Shown: piece by piece, positions 1 through 8,156 of the stretch | How positions within the stretch are numbered: the stretch's first letter is position 1 | Layout: every line of letters begins with the position of its first letter | NCBI GenBank assembly: GCA_019084245.1 | Contig: JAHRFE010000039.1 | Coordinates: 1 to 52,849, forward strand | DNA length: 52,849 nt | Source: Hoeflea sp. | GTDB lineage: Bacteria; Pseudomonadota; Alphaproteobacteria; Rhizobiales; Rhizobiaceae | Direction: 5' to 3' | Position numbers and translations under genes: made by a program | The notes under the pieces: generated by a model | Seen by the model: only the letters and a program-made list of their open reading frames with translations | Database searches by the model: none | Told to the model about the DNA's origin: nothing

Positions 1-67
1 CGCCGACTGCGCTCAACCGCTGATACCGTTCGTCCAAATCCCAGAACCCAGGTTGCCCACGCATCAT
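1..67 (-). CDS. IS5-family transposase, N-terminal fragment (cut by window edge)
   Basis: The minus strand opens with ATGATG at 67-62 and reads MMRGQPGFWDLDERYQRLSA before the window ends. This short leader resembles the N-terminus of a group of IS5-superfamily DDE transposases that begin M-R-(G/Q)-x-P-G-F-(F/W)-D-(V/L)-(D/E)-E-R and continue with an LSxxGD segment. A purine-rich stretch (CAGGGAG) lies a few bases upstream as a ribosome site. No catalytic DDE residue is visible because only about 22 codons are present, so family assignment rests on this leader alone. Confidence 0.6.
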   Translation of the reverse strand, partial: MMRGQPGFWDLDERYQRLSAVG

Positions 68-103
68 CCGCTCCCTGCAAATCAAACAAGCCGGATTGAA
101 TCA
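1..103 (-). mobile_element. Left-edge insertion sequence, IS5 superfamily (partial)
   Basis: The first 67 bases encode, on the minus strand, the start of an IS5-type transposase, so an insertion sequence enters the window from the left. Its end is inferred to lie near 100-115, where the sequence reading into the transposase (TGATTCAATCCGGCTTG on the minus strand) begins and where the neighbouring small gene stops. The other terminal repeat and any target duplication are outside the window, so the exact boundary cannot be fixed. Confidence 0.55.
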
Positions 104-250
104 CAATTTGCCGAAAAGCGGGAGGTATTTCGAGGCGTCCACATAGGTTTTGCCACCTTCGAGCACAGTGGCAAACCGCGTGGGGCCATCGAGGGTGGTT
201 CCGGAACCATTCAGGTTAAAGCGATTGATGAGATCTAGATGGACTGCCAT
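101..250 (-). CDS. Small protein of unknown function, 49 aa, possibly truncated by the IS
   Basis: The reading frame starts with ATG at 250-248, preceded by a good Shine-Dalgarno (GAGGT, 8 nt upstream on the minus strand), and ends with TGA at 103-101. The product begins MAVHLDLINRFNLNGSG and ends YLPLFGKL. It has no signal peptide, membrane segment or motif that I recognise. Its stop codon falls almost exactly where the left insertion sequence appears to begin, so the natural gene may have been longer and cut by the insertion; this is inference. The good ribosome site argues that it is a real gene start. Confidence 0.45.
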   Translation of the reverse strand: MAVHLDLINRFNLNGSGTTLDGPTRFATVLEGGKTYVDASKYLPLFGKL

Positions 251-710
251 GACAATACCTCGAATGCTCAAAAAGGGCCTTTTGCCAAAAAAGGGAATTT
301 TTCAGATGTTGTCAATCTCCGGCGGTTATATTTATCGGATAGTTCATCAACCTCATTTATTGTGTCATTTTCATAAAAATTTAAGGATGATTGACTTGGA
401 GATGTCACATTAGATCAGGAATGCCTAATTCTCGATGTTGAGTGGATCATGTCCCATGGCGTGGCTTAGCTTCTGACATCCACGGCCTCTTGACCCCTGC
501 AGTGTTCCAGTCGAGCGCGATACAATCGATCGGTCATCCGCACCAATGGCCGTGCCAGTCTGGTTTGATTTGTTGGGCTGCAGGCACGCCGACAGTGCGG
601 AAAAGACCGGTGGACCGGATGCGGCCATCCTGTAGGATGAAGGCTGGCAACTGCGTTCGGTGTCCTTCCGAGTTTCTCGGTCGCGCCACCACCCATTGAG
701 TCTGACCCCC
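251..710. other. Intergenic spacer, AT-rich then mixed, no convincing gene
   Basis: Bases 260-420 are clearly more AT-rich than the rest of the window (A and T runs around 270-300 and 345-390), which fits a promoter region or horizontally acquired sequence near the IS. From 425 to 700 both strands have open frames, but none has a ribosome site or a recognisable product, and the minus-strand ones run antisense into the ATPase gene. It probably holds the promoter of the ATPase gene and that of the small gene at 101-250. Confidence 0.5.
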
Positions 711-2570
711 ATGACCCCATTGTTTCGCAACCGCTTGAATGCCGGGCTCCTGGCCACAGCGCTGATCGGGCTTGTCTCCGGTCTGGGGTTGATGCTGGCG
801 GGAATGCACGCCTTCGCCGAGATCGCCTGGAGCGCGGGCGTCGTACCGGTGCTTGTGGCGCTGATCGCCGAAATCGCCCGCAGCCTGTCCAAGGGCGAGG
901 TCGGGCTCGACATTGTCGCAGCCCTGTCGATGTCGGCGGCCTTGTTCTTCGGCGAATCTCTTGCCGCAGCAGTTGTGGCGGTGATGTATTCCGGCGGCAC
1001 CTATCTCGAGAGCTTTGCCGAAGGCCGCGCCAGGCGGGAGATGAGCGATCTTCTGTCGCGTGTGCCGCGAACCGCGACGCGGCGCCGCGACGGGGCGCTC
1101 GAAGAGGTTCCGCTCGACGCCATCGAGCCCGGCGACCTGATGCTGATCCGTCAGGGCGACGTGGCGCCTGTCGACGGCGCGGTGGCGAGCGACTATGCGC
1201 TTCTCGATCAATCGGCGCTGACCGGCGAGCCCATGCCGGTTCGGCTCGAGCGCGGCCAGGACGTCATGAGCGGATCGACCAATGCCGGCGAAGCCTTTGA
1301 CCTCAAAGCCGCGCGCCAGGCCAAGCACAGCACCTATGCCGGGATCGTCCGGCTGGTCGAGGCGGCGCAGCAATCGAAAGCGCCGATGGCGCGGATGGCC
1401 GACCGCTATTCGCTGGTGTTCCTGGCTGTGACGGTTGCCCTTGCCTTCGCCGCCTGGTGGTTTTCGGGCGACCCGGTGCGCGCGGTCGCCGTGCTGGTGG
1501 TGGCCACGCCCTGCCCGCTGATCCTGGCGGTGCCCGTGGCGCTGGTGGCCGGGCTGTCGCGGGCGGCGCATTTCGGCGTGCTGATCAAGGGGGCGAAACA
1601 CCTCGAGGCGATGGCGCGGGTCAGCACGTTGATCCTCGACAAGACCGGCACGCTGACCGACGGCCGGCCGCAAATTGTCGCGATCAAGTCCCGCGGCGCG
1701 CTCAGCGAGACCGAAATCCTCTATTTCGCCGCGGCCCTGGACCAGGCGTCCAAGCATCCCATCGCCCAGGCCATTGTCGCCGCGGCGGGCGAACGCGGCA
1801 TGGCGCTTCCGGTCCCCCGGAACATGGCGGAAACGCCGGGAGAAGGGGTCGAGGGCGTCATCGACGGCCGCGCGGTCGTCGTCGGCGGCATCGGATTCGT
1901 CACGGGCCTCGTTGACCGGGCCGGGCCCGATGCCGCGGGCAAGGATCAAGACCAGGATCCAGACCGGGAACCCGGCGCGGTTGTCGTGGCGCTTGGCGTG
2001 GACGGCAAGATGGCGGGCGAGCTGGTGATGGCCGATGCGCTGAGATCGGGAATCGCCACGTTTCTCAAGGACGTCCGGGCCGTGGGCGTCGACCGCATCC
2101 TGCTTGCCACCGGCGATCGCCGCGCGGTCGCCGACGCTGTCACCGAGGGGCTGGGCCTCGATGCCGTCCGGGCCGACCTTACGCCCGACCAGAAGGTGCT
2201 TCTGGTGCTGAGCGAACGCAAGAACGGCCCGGTGATGATGGTGGGCGACGGCATCAATGACGCGCCGGCGCTGGCGGCGGCCGATATCGGCGTGGCGATG
2301 GGCGCGCGCGGCGCCGCGGCGTCCGCGGAGGCCGCCGACGTGGTGCTGCTGGTCGATCATCTGGACCGCCTGTTGCCTGGCCTCAAGGTCGCACGCGGAT
2401 CACGGCGGATCGCCATCCAGAGCGTGATCGCAGGGATCGGCCTGTCGGTCGCAGGAATGATTGCCGCAGCGCTTGGTTTCATCAACCCGGTGCAAGGCGC
2501 GATCCTTCAGGAGGTCATTGATGTCGCCGTCATTCTCAATGCGCTGAGGGCGTTGCGGATCAAGGCGTGA
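711..2570 (+). CDS. Heavy-metal-translocating P1B-type ATPase with TPC motif
   Basis: Integral inner-membrane pump that would couple ATP hydrolysis to metal export. All core P-type motifs are present: LTGEP in the actuator domain, phosphorylation motif DKTGT with the aspartate near residue 310, KHPIAQ (the HP motif of the nucleotide domain) and GDGINDAP. The metal-site motif in the transmembrane region is T-P-C (residues about 266-268, in ATPCPL) where copper and zinc pumps have C-P-C. There is no N-terminal heavy-metal-associated domain and no C-terminal extension; about 619 aa. TPC pumps are assigned to P1B-5-like groups, some linked to nickel or iron, but the substrate cannot be read from sequence. 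A GTG at 660 in frame is an alternative start; ATG at 711 lies just before the first hydrophobic segment. No strong ribosome site precedes either. It stands alone, near the left IS. Confidence 0.9.
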   Translation: MTPLFRNRLNAGLLATALIGLVSGLGLMLAGMHAFAEIAWSAGVVPVLVALIAEIARSLSKGEVGLDIVAALSMSAALFFGESLAAAVVAVMYSGGTYLESFAEGRARREMSDLLSRVPRTATRRRDGALEEVPLDAIEPGDLMLIRQGDVAPVDGAVASDYALLDQSALTGEPMPVRLERGQDVMSGSTNAGEAFDLKAARQAKHSTYAGIVRLVEAAQQSKAPMARMADRYSLVFLAVTVALAFAAWWFSGDPVRAVAVLVVATPCPLILAVPVALVAGLSRAAHFGVLIKGAKHLEAMARVSTLILDKTGTLTDGRPQIVAIKSRGALSETEILYFAAALDQASKHPIAQAIVAAAGERGMALPVPRNMAETPGEGVEGVIDGRAVVVGGIGFVTGLVDRAGPDAAGKDQDQDPDREPGAVVVALGVDGKMAGELVMADALRSGIATFLKDVRAVGVDRILLATGDRRAVADAVTEGLGLDAVRADLTPDQKVLLVLSERKNGPVMMVGDGINDAPALAAADIGVAMGARGAAASAEAADVVLLVDHLDRLLPGLKVARGSRRIAIQSVIAGIGLSVAGMIAAALGFINPVQGAILQEVIDVAVILNALRALRIKA

Positions 2571-2721
2571 GGGCATTCTGGTAGCGCACGCTCGATCCGT
2601 TTGAAGAACCACCCGCAATGACGATCTGAAACACGGCAGGCAGTCCGGCGTGACACGCAGCCTCTTGCATCACGAGCATCCAGTCTCCATTGTCAGAAGG
2701 GAGCGGGAGTGCCTTCATCAC

Positions 2722-3486
2722 ATGGTTCGTAAATTCAGTTTCATCGCCTCGTCGACACCAGACGCCCAGGCTGCGGCCAAGCATCTTGCAGCCCTTTATG
2801 GCAATGCCCGCCAGGAAGATGCCGACGTCATCGTGGCGCTCGGCGGCGACGGTTTCATGCTGCATACATTGCACAATCAGATGAGCACCGGCCGCATGGT
2901 CTATGGAATGAACCGGGGGTCGGTCGGCTTTCTGATGAACGATTATTCGGACAAGGACCTCTCCGGCCGGATCGACGCGGCGGTGGAAAACATCATCCGC
3001 CCGCTCGAAATGATCGCGACGGATGCCGACGGGACAGCGCACTCGGCGCTCGCCATCAACGAGGTGTCGTTGCTCCGCCAAAGCTACCAGGCGGCCAAAT
3101 TGCGGCTCTCGATCGATGGCGAGGTGCGGCTCGAAGAGCTGATTTGCGACGGTGTCATGGTGGCGACGCCTGCAGGCTCAACCGCCTACAACCTTTCGGC
3201 CCATGGTCCGATCCTGCCGCTTGACGCGCAATTGCTGGCACTGACGCCGGTCAGCGCTTTCAGGCCGCGGCGCTGGCGCGGCGCGCTGCTGCCCAACAAG
3301 GTGACGGTCACGATCGATGTGCTGGAACCGGACAAACGCCCGGTCAACGCCGTGGCCGATCATATTGAGGTCAAAACGGTTGTTCGGGTTCAGGTTGCGG
3401 AATCCCAGCATTCGACCACGCGGATCCTGACCGATTCCAGCCATTCCTGGAACGACCGCATTTTGGCCGAACAATTTCTCTATTGA
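2722..3486 (+). CDS. nadK: NAD kinase
   Basis: Phosphorylates NAD to NADP in the cytoplasm using ATP or polyphosphate. The protein (254 aa, normal for rhizobial NAD kinases) starts MVRKFSFIASSTPDAQ and carries the family GGDG motif (VIVALGGDGFML), the NE segment (NEVSLLRQ) and the glycine/serine-rich NAD-binding loop DGVMVATPAGSTAYNLSAHGPILP. The frame is open upstream to 2650, but the extra residues do not resemble the family, so the ATG at 2722 was chosen; a GGGAG lies about 12 nt before it. It is followed after 26 nt by the secreted-protein gene, with which it may be co-transcribed. Confidence 0.93.
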   Translation: MVRKFSFIASSTPDAQAAAKHLAALYGNARQEDADVIVALGGDGFMLHTLHNQMSTGRMVYGMNRGSVGFLMNDYSDKDLSGRIDAAVENIIRPLEMIATDADGTAHSALAINEVSLLRQSYQAAKLRLSIDGEVRLEELICDGVMVATPAGSTAYNLSAHGPILPLDAQLLALTPVSAFRPRRWRGALLPNKVTVTIDVLEPDKRPVNAVADHIEVKTVVRVQVAESQHSTTRILTDSSHSWNDRILAEQFLY

Positions 3487-3512
3487 ATTGAGGTTCCTGA
3501 AAGGTTGAGCCA

Positions 3513-4061
3513 ATGTACCTCCCTGCCCCGAAACTGCTTTTGCTGCTTGCAGGCCTGTTCACGCCACTTGCGCTCCAGGCTCATGCTCAGGAGGACCCTG
3601 TGGCTCTGGCCAGCGCGCTGTCACCGCGTGTGCTGTTCATTACCAGCGGCGGGTACTGGGAAGAGACCGAGGAGAGCGAGCCTGCGGCAGTTCCTGAGTC
3701 CTCAGACCAAACAAATGGAGAGGCGTCATCCGGCCTGGCCGAGACCGCGCCTCCCAGCCGGGGCTATTACCGTCTGATCGCCATTCGCGGCGAGGACAAT
3801 CGCTCTCAGGTTCATCTCCAGCACATAGCGCTGACCCCGGAAGGGCCGGAACTGGCGCTCTCAATGGGCATCGAAGAAATAAACTCGCTCGGCGGATATG
3901 TGACCGACATGCGGCCCGAGGATTCGACCGGAGCCGCAAGTCAGGCGGGATTTGCAGCCTATATCTATCTCAAGACCGACCCGACCGTGGCAGAGCCCGA
4001 GACCTGGGCGGTCTATATCGATGAATTCGGGGATCTTCAGGTGGAGAGATCAAGCAACTGA
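3513..4061 (+). CDS. Small secreted protein of unknown function
   Basis: The 182-aa product starts with a clear signal peptide (MYLPAPKLLLLLAGLFTPLA, cleavage likely after AHA-Q) and should be periplasmic. The mature part has an acidic Ser/Glu-rich segment (about residues 50-80) and then a compact beta-rich looking region (GYYRLIAIRGEDN, QVHLQHIALTPEG, AAYIYLKTD, WAVYIDEFGDLQVE). No cysteines or catalytic motif stand out and I do not recognise the family. It lies 26 nt after nadK on the same strand and is followed by a hairpin at 4113-4137, consistent with the end of a two-gene unit. Confidence 0.8.
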   Translation: MYLPAPKLLLLLAGLFTPLALQAHAQEDPVALASALSPRVLFITSGGYWEETEESEPAAVPESSDQTNGEASSGLAETAPPSRGYYRLIAIRGEDNRSQVHLQHIALTPEGPELALSMGIEEINSLGGYVTDMRPEDSTGAASQAGFAAYIYLKTDPTVAEPETWAVYIDEFGDLQVERSSN

Positions 4062-4112
4062 GCCGCGTGCAGGGCATCTGCCCGAACCAACCGCTCTGAT
4101 GGCCGACTTTTC

Positions 4113-4137
4113 GAAATAGATGGGAACCATCTGTTTC
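4113..4137 (+). terminator. Hairpin downstream of the secreted-protein gene
   Basis: Arms GAAATAGATGG and CCATCTGTTTC around a GAA loop pair over 11 positions with one G-U pair. No T-run follows, so intrinsic termination is likely at best weak; an RNA-stabilising 3' end is the alternative. Confidence 0.45.
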
Positions 4138-4202
4138 AGTCAGACCACTAAAGCGCCGCGCATCCGTCCGGATGCGCAAAGGTCGCTGTAAGTCTTTGAA
4201 TT

Positions 4203-4246
4203 GTGCATGTCGCGGTCAAATGAATCCATTTGACCGCGACATGCAC
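4203..4246. repeat. Perfect 20-bp inverted repeat at the prfB stop codon
   Basis: Left arm GTGCATGTCGCGGTCAAATG (4203-4222), 4-nt loop AATC, right arm exactly complementary (4227-4246). The right arm reaches the first base of the prfB stop codon on the minus strand. No U-tract follows in either direction. It could end transcription of prfB or of the convergent plus-strand unit, or be a member of the dispersed palindromes containing GCATGTCG that are common in rhizobial intergenic DNA; copy number cannot be judged from this window. Confidence 0.75.
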
Positions 4247-5374
4247 TAATCGATATCGGACACACTCTCCGCCCCGCCATAAACCCGCTGGGCCAGCGCT
4301 GCTTCCATGAAGTCGTCGAGGTCGCCATCCAGCACGCCTTGCGGATTGGTGCTCTCAGTGCCGGTACGAAGATCCTTGACCAGTTGATAGGGCTGCAGCA
4401 CATAGGATCGGATCTGGTGTCCCCAGCCGATCTCGGTCTTTGAGGCGGCTTCCTCGCTGGCGGCTTCCTCACGCTTTTTCAGTTCCGCTTCATAGATTCT
4501 TGCGCGCAGCATGTCCCAGGCCTTGGCCTTGTTCTTGTGCTGCGAGCGCTCCTGCTGGCACTGCACCACGATCCCGGTGGGAATGTGGGTGATGCGGACG
4601 GCGGAATCGGTGGTGTTGACGTGCTGGCCGCCCGCGCCCGATGACCGGTAGGTATCGATGCGGCAATCGCTTTCGTTGATGTCAACGACGATCGAGTCGT
4701 CGATCACCGGATAGGTCCAGATGCTTGAAAACGAGGTGTGGCGGCGGGCCTGGCTGTCATAGGGCGAGATGCGCACAAGCCGGTGGACGCCCGATTCTGT
4801 CTTCAGCCAGCCATAGGCGTTGTGGCCCTTGACCAGGAGCGTCGCTGACTTGATGCCGGCTTCCTCGCCGTCGTGGACTTCAAGCAGTTCGACCTTCATG
4901 CCGTGCTGCTCGGCCCAGCGGGTGTACATGCGCAGAAGCATATTGGCCCAGTCCTGGCTTTCTGTGCCGCCGGCGCCGGAATGGACTTCCAGATAGGTGT
5001 CATTGGAATCGGCCTCGCCGGACAAGAGCGATTCGATCTGCTGGCGGGTGACCTCGGTCCTGAGTTCCTTGAGCGCGGCTTCCGCTTCGGTGACGATGGC
5101 GCTGTCGCCCTCTTCCTCGCCCATCTCGATCAGTTCGAGATTGTCCGAGAGCTGCGCCTCAAGGCGTTTCAGCCCGTTGATCGAATCATCGAGGTGCTGG
5201 CGTTCGCGCATCAGCTTCTGGGCTTCCTGCGCGTCATCCCAGATTGCCGGATCCTCAGCCTTGGCGTTCAGCCATTCCAGGCGCTTCTGGGCAGGTTCCC
5301 AGTCAAAGATGCCTCCTCAGCAGGCTTATGGCCTGCTTGATTTCGTCGACAACGATCTGGGTTTCCGCGCGCAT
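4246..5374 (-). CDS. prfB: Peptide chain release factor 2, with programmed +1 frameshift
   Basis: Recognises UGA and UAA and triggers peptide release on the ribosome. The start is ATG at 5374 ([17 protein letters not shown]...). After 23 codons the frame meets an in-frame TGA (5305-5303) inside AGGAGGCATCTTTGAC; a +1 slip at CTT continues as [15 protein letters not shown] and runs to TAG at 4246, giving 375 aa. The GGQ motif is intact ([10 protein letters not shown]), and the codon-recognition tripeptide is SPY where E. coli has SPF, as is usual in alphaproteobacteria. Coding parts are 5374-5306 and 5304-4246; reading only the long downstream frame would lose the first 50 or so residues. It lies 120 nt after mrcA on the same strand. 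Confidence 0.95.
5302..5317 (-). promoter_or_regulatory. prfB: RF2 autoregulatory frameshift site
   Basis: Read on the minus strand: AGGAGG (5317-5312), CAT, then slippery CTT (5308-5306), TGA (5305-5303) and C (5302). This is the classic RF2 arrangement, with an internal Shine-Dalgarno three bases before CUU and a weak UGAC stop context. When RF2 is scarce the ribosome slips +1 and makes full-length RF2; when it is abundant, termination at UGA gives a 23-residue peptide. Confidence 0.95.
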
Positions 5375-5494
5375 GGGATTTCGATTCCGTGAAGTTTCAG
5401 ACAGCGTTTCTTGCCAAAGCGGGCGGACCATAAGGTCCAGTCCCGGCGATGTAAAGGCACTGCAACAGCTCAATTTCGGTCTGTTCGCGGTTCC

Positions 5495-7945
5495 CTAATA
5501 CAGGCCGCCACCGCCAGTGGTGACTGCCTGGTTAGCCTGCGGCGAGATCGTGGTGATGGCCTCGCCAGTGGCATAATCCTCAAGTCCGATGACCGAGTAG
5601 ACATCGGAGGGGCCAGTGCCGGGCTTGAAGGCTTCCATGATTACGTCGCCCTCGCCTTCGAAGGCCTGCATGCCGGTCTTGCGGTTGATGGCAATGAGTT
5701 TCATGCCGTCGGGCACCCGGAAATCGGCGGGCCTTGTGCCCTCGAGTGCTGCCTGCATGAATTCATTGAACACCGGAGCCGCAAGCGCGCCGCCCGTCGA
5801 ACCGCGTCCCATTGGCGTGGGGTTGTCGAAGCCGATGAACACGCCGGCCACCAGATCGGCGGTATAACCCATGAACCAGGCGTCTTTCTCCTCATTGGTG
5901 GTGCCGGTCTTGCCTGCGGTCGGGCGGTCAAGATTGACTTTGCCGGCGGCGGTGCCGCGGGTGACGACGCCTTCCATCATGGAGGTGATCTGATAGGCTG
6001 TCATCGGATCGAGCACCTGCTCGCGCGTATCGACCACTTCCGGCTCTTCCTGGGTCAGCCAGGCGCTGGCGACACAGGCGTCGCAGCTGCGTTCCTCATG
6101 CCTGAAAATGGTCTTGCCATAGCGATCCTGAATCCGGTCGATCAGCGAAGGTTTGATCTGCTTGCCGCCATTGGCAAGCACCGAATAGGCCGATGCCATG
6201 CGCATGACAGTGGTCTCGCCGGAACCCAGCGACATGGCGAGCAACGGCATCATGTCGTCATAAATGCCGAAGCGCTCGGCATATTCTGCAACCAGATTCA
6301 TGCTCATGTCCCTGGCGAGACGCACGGTCATGAGGTTGCGGGACCGCTCGATTCCGAGCCGCAGGGTCGACGGGCCGGCGGAGCCGCCGCCATAGTTCTT
6401 GGGTCGCCAGATTTCCCCGCCGGAGACAATTTCAACAGGCGCATCCAGGATCACCGAGGCCGGCGTATAGCCATTGTCAAGTGCTGCGGCATAGACGAAC
6501 GGCTTGAAGGCGGACCCCGGCTGACGGTCAGCCTGGGTTGCCCGATTGAACTCGGACTGCGCGAAGGAAAACCCACCGACCATTGCCAGCACGCGACCAG
6601 TGTGCGGATCCATCGCCACCAGCGCGCCCTGGATCTTCGGCGGCTGCCGCAGGCGCAGATGCATGACGCCTTCCACTTCGAGCGGCTCGACATAAACCAC
6701 ATCGCCTGCAGCCAGCACCTCGGCCGCGGACTTGACGTTGCGGGGCTTCTCCCCGTCAAGATTGAGGCGGTACGCCCACTTCATATCTTCAGCCAGAATG
6801 GTGCCTGTGACCCGTTCGGATCCCACGGCGCCGGACACCTCCGGTTCGGGGCGCAACCCGACCTCAACCTGATCATCGGTGGCGGAAAGCACGACCGCTA
6901 GTTCCCACTCGGGAACATCGCGCAGGGGCTCGACTTCGCCCAGCAGGGCGCCCCAGTCGCCGGACACGTCGATGCGCTGGACCGGCCCGCGGAAGCCGCG
7001 GCGCTCGTCATAGGAAATCAGACCCTTCTGAAGCGCCTTGCGGGCCAGCGCCTGCAGCCGGGGATCAAGCGTCGTCCGGACCGAGAGGCCGCCCTCGTAG
7101 AGCGCGTCATTGCCATAACGGCCGATGAGTTCGCGGCGGACCTCCTCGGCGAAATACTCGGAGGCGAACAGGTAGGAACCTGTCTTGCGCGGCGTCACGC
7201 CGAGCGGCTGGCTCTTCGCATCGGCGGCATCGGCGGCGTTGACATAGCCATTCTCGACCATGCGGTCGACGACCCAGTTGCGCCGTTCGATTGCGCGCTC
7301 AGGATGGCGGAACGGATGATAGTTGGACGGAGCCTTCGGCAGCGCCGCGAGATAGGCGGTCTCCGCAATCGACAGCTCGTTGACCGACTTGTTGAAATAG
7401 GTGAGTGCCGCGCCGGCGATGCCGTAGGCGTTCTGGCCGAAAAAGATCTCGTTGAGATAGAGCTCGAGAATCCGGTCCTTGGTGTAGGCCTGCTCGATAC
7501 GGAAGGAGAGAATGGCTTCCTTGACCTTGCGCTCATAGGTCTGGTCGTTTGTGAGCAGGAAGTTTTTTGCGACCTGTTGGGTAATCGTCGAGGCGCCCTG
7601 ACGGCCTCCGGTCTGGATGTTGTGCAGGACCGCACGCGCCAGGCCGACCGGATCCACGCCGGGGTGATGGTAGAAGTTCTTGTCTTCGGCCGAGAGGAAT
7701 GCCGCCTTTACCCGGTCGGGAATCGCCTGGATCGGAAGGAACAGCCGCCGTTCGCGGGCATATTCCGCCATCAGCTCGCCTGATGCGGCGTGCATGCGCG
7801 TGGTGACCGGCGGTTCGTAGCTGTTGAGGACCTCATAGTCCGGCAGGTCCTGGGATACGTCGCCGATATACCAGGCGATGCCAGCCGCAACGACCAGAAA
7901 CAGCACGGTCCCGATCCCGAAGAAATATCCAATCAGTCGTATCAT
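5495..7945 (-). CDS. mrcA: Penicillin-binding protein 1A (bifunctional transglycosylase/transpeptidase)
   Basis: Inner-membrane-anchored enzyme that polymerises and cross-links peptidoglycan. The chosen ATG at 7945 gives 816 aa beginning MIRLIGYFFGIGTVLFLVVA, the membrane anchor; an in-frame ATG at 8011 would add 22 hydrophilic residues unlike the family. Glycosyltransferase GT51 motifs are visible (SAEDKNFYHHPGVD, GASTITQQVAKN), followed by an OB-type region (RVTGTILAEDMKW) and the transpeptidase with SxxK (PGSAFKPF), SRN and KTGT (GKTGTTNEEKDAWF). Length and order match PBP1A. It lies 211 nt after the amidase gene and 120 nt before prfB, all on the minus strand. Confidence 0.94.
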   Translation of the reverse strand: MIRLIGYFFGIGTVLFLVVAAGIAWYIGDVSQDLPDYEVLNSYEPPVTTRMHAASGELMAEYARERRLFLPIQAIPDRVKAAFLSAEDKNFYHHPGVDPVGLARAVLHNIQTGGRQGASTITQQVAKNFLLTNDQTYERKVKEAILSFRIEQAYTKDRILELYLNEIFFGQNAYGIAGAALTYFNKSVNELSIAETAYLAALPKAPSNYHPFRHPERAIERRNWVVDRMVENGYVNAADAADAKSQPLGVTPRKTGSYLFASEYFAEEVRRELIGRYGNDALYEGGLSVRTTLDPRLQALARKALQKGLISYDERRGFRGPVQRIDVSGDWGALLGEVEPLRDVPEWELAVVLSATDDQVEVGLRPEPEVSGAVGSERVTGTILAEDMKWAYRLNLDGEKPRNVKSAAEVLAAGDVVYVEPLEVEGVMHLRLRQPPKIQGALVAMDPHTGRVLAMVGGFSFAQSEFNRATQADRQPGSAFKPFVYAAALDNGYTPASVILDAPVEIVSGGEIWRPKNYGGGSAGPSTLRLGIERSRNLMTVRLARDMSMNLVAEYAERFGIYDDMMPLLAMSLGSGETTVMRMASAYSVLANGGKQIKPSLIDRIQDRYGKTIFRHEERSCDACVASAWLTQEEPEVVDTREQVLDPMTAYQITSMMEGVVTRGTAAGKVNLDRPTAGKTGTTNEEKDAWFMGYTADLVAGVFIGFDNPTPMGRGSTGGALAAPVFNEFMQAALEGTRPADFRVPDGMKLIAINRKTGMQAFEGEGDVIMEAFKPGTGPSDVYSVIGLEDYATGEAITTISPQANQAVTTGGGGLY

Positions 7946-8156
7946 CAGCCAGCTACCGTTTGCTTTTCGTGTTGACCAGCCAGGCCAAGCGCCCCGGCGT
8001 TGGCCGTCCATGTCGTGTGTCCGGTTAGCCCGGACAATGTGAGTAAAATAGGGCTTTCACCCTGAATTGTTGCGGCCTGAACATTCCAACACCCTGCCGT
8101 GGCCAATCTGTCACACTGCGGCGGCGGCGCAAACTCCGTGCTTGCTTTATCGGTCA

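Noticed and set aside
534-2360. 608-codon open frame antisense to the metal ATPase
   Set aside because: Product is His/Arg/Gly-rich without any domain; long antisense frames are expected opposite GC-rich codon-biased genes, and the ATPase has all its motifs.
5411-6901. 496-codon open frame antisense to mrcA
   Set aside because: Shadow of a well-supported PBP1A gene; no ribosome site or recognisable domain.
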